In this document: positions 60,528 to 64,000 of the stretch, in pieces | Layout of the letters: each line of letters opens with the position of its first letter | Numbering within the stretch: the first letter of the stretch is position 1 | Origin: Pholis gunnellus | Taxonomy: Eukaryota; Chordata; Actinopteri; Perciformes; Pholidae | Reading direction: 5' to 3' | DNA: 64,000 nucleotides | Assembly: GCA_910591455.2 (NCBI GenBank) | Contig: OU342816.1 | Coordinates: 15,194,638 to 15,258,637, forward strand | Notes under the pieces: model-generated | What the model saw: the letters and a program-made list of their open reading frames with translations, nothing else | The model's database searches: none | Told to the model about the DNA's origin: nothing | Position numbers and translations under genes: made by a program

Positions 60528-60773
60528 CTACGCCGCGCTGTTTTTACTGCTCAGAGTTCTCACTGTGTTGACAATATTGTCTGAATAATCGCTGACGATG
60601 GTCTCGTCTCCTCCCTGTGTGTTTTTGTAGAGCAGCGTGAGGCTGAGGAGTCCCGCTGGGATCTGAGAGGGAGGAATTCGGCCCCCCAGCGGTGTAGACG
60701 GACCCCAGACGCCAAACCCCCGCAGCTCGGAAGGGACCAGCTTTTTGACTTCACGTGGACGACAGGGATTCAC
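60528..60773 (-). other. Exon-like open frame, unrecognised
   Basis: About 80 codons without stop, with balanced amino-acid content unlike the surrounding noise: KKLVPSELRGFGVWGPSTPL, IPPSQIPAGLLSLTLLYKN. A GTGAGA donor-like site lies within its 3' part and another (GAC/GTGAGT) just after it. I do not recognise the family. It could be a stray exon, part of an antisense gene, or chance. Confidence 0.3.
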
Positions 60774-61835
60774 ACATCACCTCAGGGGTTTTGGCGCTTC
60801 TGATTGGACGTTGCCTCAGTTCATCCGGCCCACAGGCTTTTCTTTTCTTGTATACTTGAGGTTCTGCCTCACAAATCCGGTGATGATGCCGTTGCAACTT
60901 TATTTTCCATCAGAAAAGATGGAAAAGTTTTCTGCCACCACCACTGAGTGGGTGGGTTATTGAAAGGAGCCTGGAGGAGCTTTTTGGAGAATTGAAGTGG
61001 CTGTTTGCTGCTGTTGAAACACCTGTGAAGCTACAGAGTTCATCTGTAATCTTGTGGAAAAACATCTGTGTGTGTTTATCCTGAGACTCAGACACATTTC
61101 CATGCAGAGGAGTGCAGCAGTGGAGCTGATTTCTAAAACATCTGGACGGATACAGAAGATTGACTAACAGATTTAGATTTCCTGCAGTTTTCTAAATGCT
61201 AAAATACGAAATTACATTTTTGTTAGGGTGCTGCTTTTTATTGACGGACAGCTCTTCATAAACACAACTAAGAATGGAACTGCAGGACGTCTTATTGACT
61301 GAATGTTTCTGGATTTTGAACTGTTTTTAATTCACCTTATAATTGTTAACTTAAGGATCTTGGAAATTATTTTCTTGATCATTTCAACAAGAACGCAGAA
61401 GCCATTTTGAAGTCTGTTTACATTTTGTGAAGTATTGAGTGAAAGAGCGGCCATCTTGAAACAAACCTGTCATTGTGATGATTTTGAAGGATGAACTGAC
61501 TTCAATGCATCAGTTGTCAAGAGAAGCGGTTTATCCGTCACCGCCGGAGAAGCAAGCTGCTGGTAACAGCTTTCATCACCTGCTTTTATTTAGTTAGTTT
61601 CCACGTTGGATTACAGGCCATAGAATAGCAGCATTTTAATCAGCAATATCTTTTTTTAATCACAGAATGTGATAAAAGTGCCAGAATTTGTTTTATTGAC
61701 CCCAGAGATACGAGCCACAAGCTTGCCAAGTTTAACAGCGTTCAGAGGACAACAGGACCTCGCGTTCATCCCATCCTGTGGGTCTGAAATCGCCTCGTGG
61801 GGACGGGGGGACTCTCAGCCCATCCCGTCACCGCC

Positions 61836-62184
61836 ATGGTGATGTCGCAGGGCACCTACACCTTCCTGGCCTGTTTCGCCGGCTTCTGGTTGGTCTGGGC
61901 CGTCATCGTCATGCTCTGCTGTTTCTGCAGCTTCCTGCAGCGCAGGCTGAAGTGCCGCCACGAGGAGCGCCTGAGGGAGCAATGTCTGCGGACCGTGGAG
62001 ATGGAGCCACTCAGCTGTCACCCCGGGGGATACCCGCCTCCTGCTCCTCCTCCCCAGCCTCCACCACCACCTTTACAGCTGCCCAGGGAGCCTCCGCAGT
62101 TTTGCCCTCCTCAAACCCTGTCGCCGCCTCTTCCTCTGCAGGTCCCTCATCTCATGCCACAGGCCAACTGGGTCAGCATGCCAG
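61836..62184 (+). CDS. prr7: Proline-rich protein 7 (synaptic), first coding exon; rest beyond window
   Basis: PRR7 is a small transmembrane adaptor of the postsynaptic density and of T cells, with a short extracellular end and a long proline-rich cytoplasmic tail that binds SH3/WW/PDZ partners. The start sits in a perfect Kozak context (CCGCCATGG). Residues 1-20, MVMSQGTYTFLACFAGFWLV, match the family almost exactly. The membrane segment is about residues 8-30, followed by the palmitoylation-type cluster CCFCSF and the basic stretch QRRLKCRHEERLREQ. From residue 63 the tail is proline-rich (GYPPPAPPPQPPPPP). The frame is cut at a GTAACG donor after 116 codons plus one base. The next exon, expected to carry KPPCYEEAV-like and PPPYSEV-like motifs, is not in the window. 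The position after grk6 matches human 5q35. Confidence 0.93.
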
Positions 62185-63464
62185 GTAACGCAAAGGAATT
62201 GTTATTCTACTGTGTTTGTAGAGTACTATGTTTTTGTACTTTGTTTTAAGCTGTTGCTGAACGGTTCTTTAAACAGTTTTACTCGGAAATGTAGCGGAGG
62301 AAAGGTGAAGTGGGGAAGGATGTAATGGAGGAACTTGGGGCACATTTTTGAACATTTGGTATCATGCACCTTTCAGATCTCAAGAGCACAAAGCATGCTA
62401 ACAGGAAGAACTGGTATCAAGTGAAAGTTATGCTGTTGCTCAATGATTATGTAGTGTTTGTTCAATCGGCGGTCAAACTCTCGTGAGATTAAAAAGCCAC
62501 AAACTCCAACACCATTTTAACAACCTTCACGATTTTTACGTGATCGACCGTAACAATCGAATTGTTCATAGCTGCTCACCAGCAATTCCAGCTGCTTTTT
62601 GTTCAAGATATTGGGCCTCAATAGTGTATGAATCAATACGTAGCCATTGATAAGCCATCATCTCTCCCAAGCTGTATTTCAACACTAGCATTCTAAATAT
62701 TAACTACTGCATCCATTAGCCTCAACACTAAACTCACTGCAGGTCTTCTCTCAAGCAGAACATTAATCTCTTCTCTAATGCCGAGTGAAAAATTACTGAC
62801 ATGTCAAACCTCTTTCCCTTTATTTACGGACCAAATGCGTATTTCATTCATAAGATGCAAAATGTGCACTCTTGAACAAAAAACACAATACAAAAAGAAT
62901 GAGAAACATGGAATAAATTCACAACATCCATATGAGGAATTCAGATGCAGACAGAGAGGCAGAAGACAGGAGGGGGATTTCATTTTCCACTGTCAGATTT
63001 CTTTTAGACACTTCGCTTCCCAGCTTCCACCTCCCTGCCTGCCGGGCAGTGTTCCCCCGCAGGGGCGTTATGGTGACAGCTGCCGCTGAGGCGTGGGTGG
63101 AGACTGTGGAGGCCCAGTGGTGACGGAGCGAGTAGCAACACGACCGGGCTAAACTCGGAGAGAAACAAAACGACGACAAGAAAGAGACAGAGGGAGAGTG
63201 TAGCGCTAGCAGGAGCACCGCTGGGTGAGAGAGAACACACAGAGAGACAGAGACAAAGGGGTCTCCATCTTAAAGGATAGGTTTTTCCCTTATGTATGTA
63301 GAAAGATGTATTGATCACTGTAATCATTCCTCCATGAAGCCCTCTCTTCCCATTGTAATTAGCTTTTAAGAAATGTCCTTGTTCTGAGTTAGAATGTATT
63401 CTCAAGTTCAGCAAAAGCTAATGTGAGGCTTCAGCAGTCTGAGTCACTCTTCTTTTACTTCAGC
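62185..63464 (+). other. prr7: prr7 intron, no other gene seen
   Basis: Starts with the GTAACG donor. No acceptor followed by a prr7-like reading frame is found before the window end. Confidence 0.6.
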
Positions 63465-64000
63465 AGTTCCCAACCTGGGGGTCAGGACCCCCACAAGGGG
63501 TCGCGAGATACTACCCCCGTTGGAAATATATATATATAAAACACTGTAATGACCAGTCACTAGTAGACATTGATTGTACTTTGGCAGATTAACTAGGGGT
63601 ATTGGTCCTTAATACATTGAAGGTGTTCTTCAAAGTAACGTAGAATATCTGAACCAAATTTCATAATGAAAAGTCAGGAGTTTGGTGGGATTCACTGTCT
63701 CAGGACCGCAAATGTTTATTATAAATGTAATGTCAATCAATATAGATATTGAGATATTTTAACCAATTAAAATCAACTTTGCTAGACGTAGAGCCACACC
63801 GCCAACGAGACTGAAAATAGGTCATAAACAGTTAATTTACAACAGCCTTGGTATTCTGGCTTCAGCACAGATAAATGGTCAATAGACATGCAATTAAATA
63901 GCACCTTTCTCGTCTCTCATCCAGTTTGTAATGTACAAAGCTGTACATTATATTAAATGCCAACATTTACTCCATTCACACACACATGTATACGCTGTTG
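63465..64000 (+). mobile_element. Possible hAT/Charlie-like element end plus repeat tail
   Basis: CAGCAGTTCCCAACCTGGGG followed by TCAGGACCCCCACAAGGGGT resembles the terminus of a known hAT-derived repeat class. The other end was not identified. A fragment near 63898-63925 (ATAGCACCTTTCTCGTCTCT) belongs to another common repeat. Confidence 0.4.

Overview
The window is vertebrate nuclear DNA, almost certainly from a ray-finned fish and probably a percomorph. Supporting signs are spliced genes with GT/AG introns, a GRK6 C-terminal tail, a fish-type divergent PIM-like kinase, and several dispersed repeats that I know from teleost genomes. No species name can be supported.

Layout. (1) 1-8267, plus strand: the last ten coding exons of grk6, a GPCR kinase, whose 5' part lies upstream of the window. 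(2) 8268-11983: 3' UTR and intergenic DNA. (3) 11984-41882: a block of about 29.9 kb bounded by two direct copies of a short non-autonomous hAT element. Between them sit 27.5 kb of cargo: tRNA-Leu(CAA)-like sequences, a duplicated 1.3-1.5 kb repeat, a fold-back element, an intronless coiled-coil gene (minus strand), an 8-exon PIM-like kinase gene with extra tandem copies of one kinase-domain exon (minus strand), a stray AP-1/AP-2 beta adaptin exon, LINE fragments, and an array of 13 full-length tRNA-Tyr(GTA) sequences plus one truncated copy, all minus strand. (4) 41891-61835: a gene-poor stretch with dispersed repeats, simple repeats and a probable promoter/5' exon near 54.2-54.45 kb. (5) 61836-62184, plus strand: the first coding exon of prr7; the rest lies beyond the window.

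grk6 and prr7 are also neighbours in human (5q35), so the outer parts keep an old vertebrate order and the block between the hAT copies looks like an addition. The 8 bp flanks support this. Outside the pair both sides read ACTATGCT; inside, both sides read AGCATGTG. Two independent insertions would not give this pattern. It is what is expected if a circle, or tandem unit, carrying one hAT copy entered at a resident hAT copy, or if a hAT-cargo-hAT composite transposed as one unit. This is the main observation of the window.

The genes do not form an operon or pathway. grk6 and prr7 are conserved neuronal/immune signalling genes. The cargo genes are lineage-specific or multicopy types (PIM-like kinase, coiled-coil protein, tRNAs), and show local duplication, decay and exon amplification.
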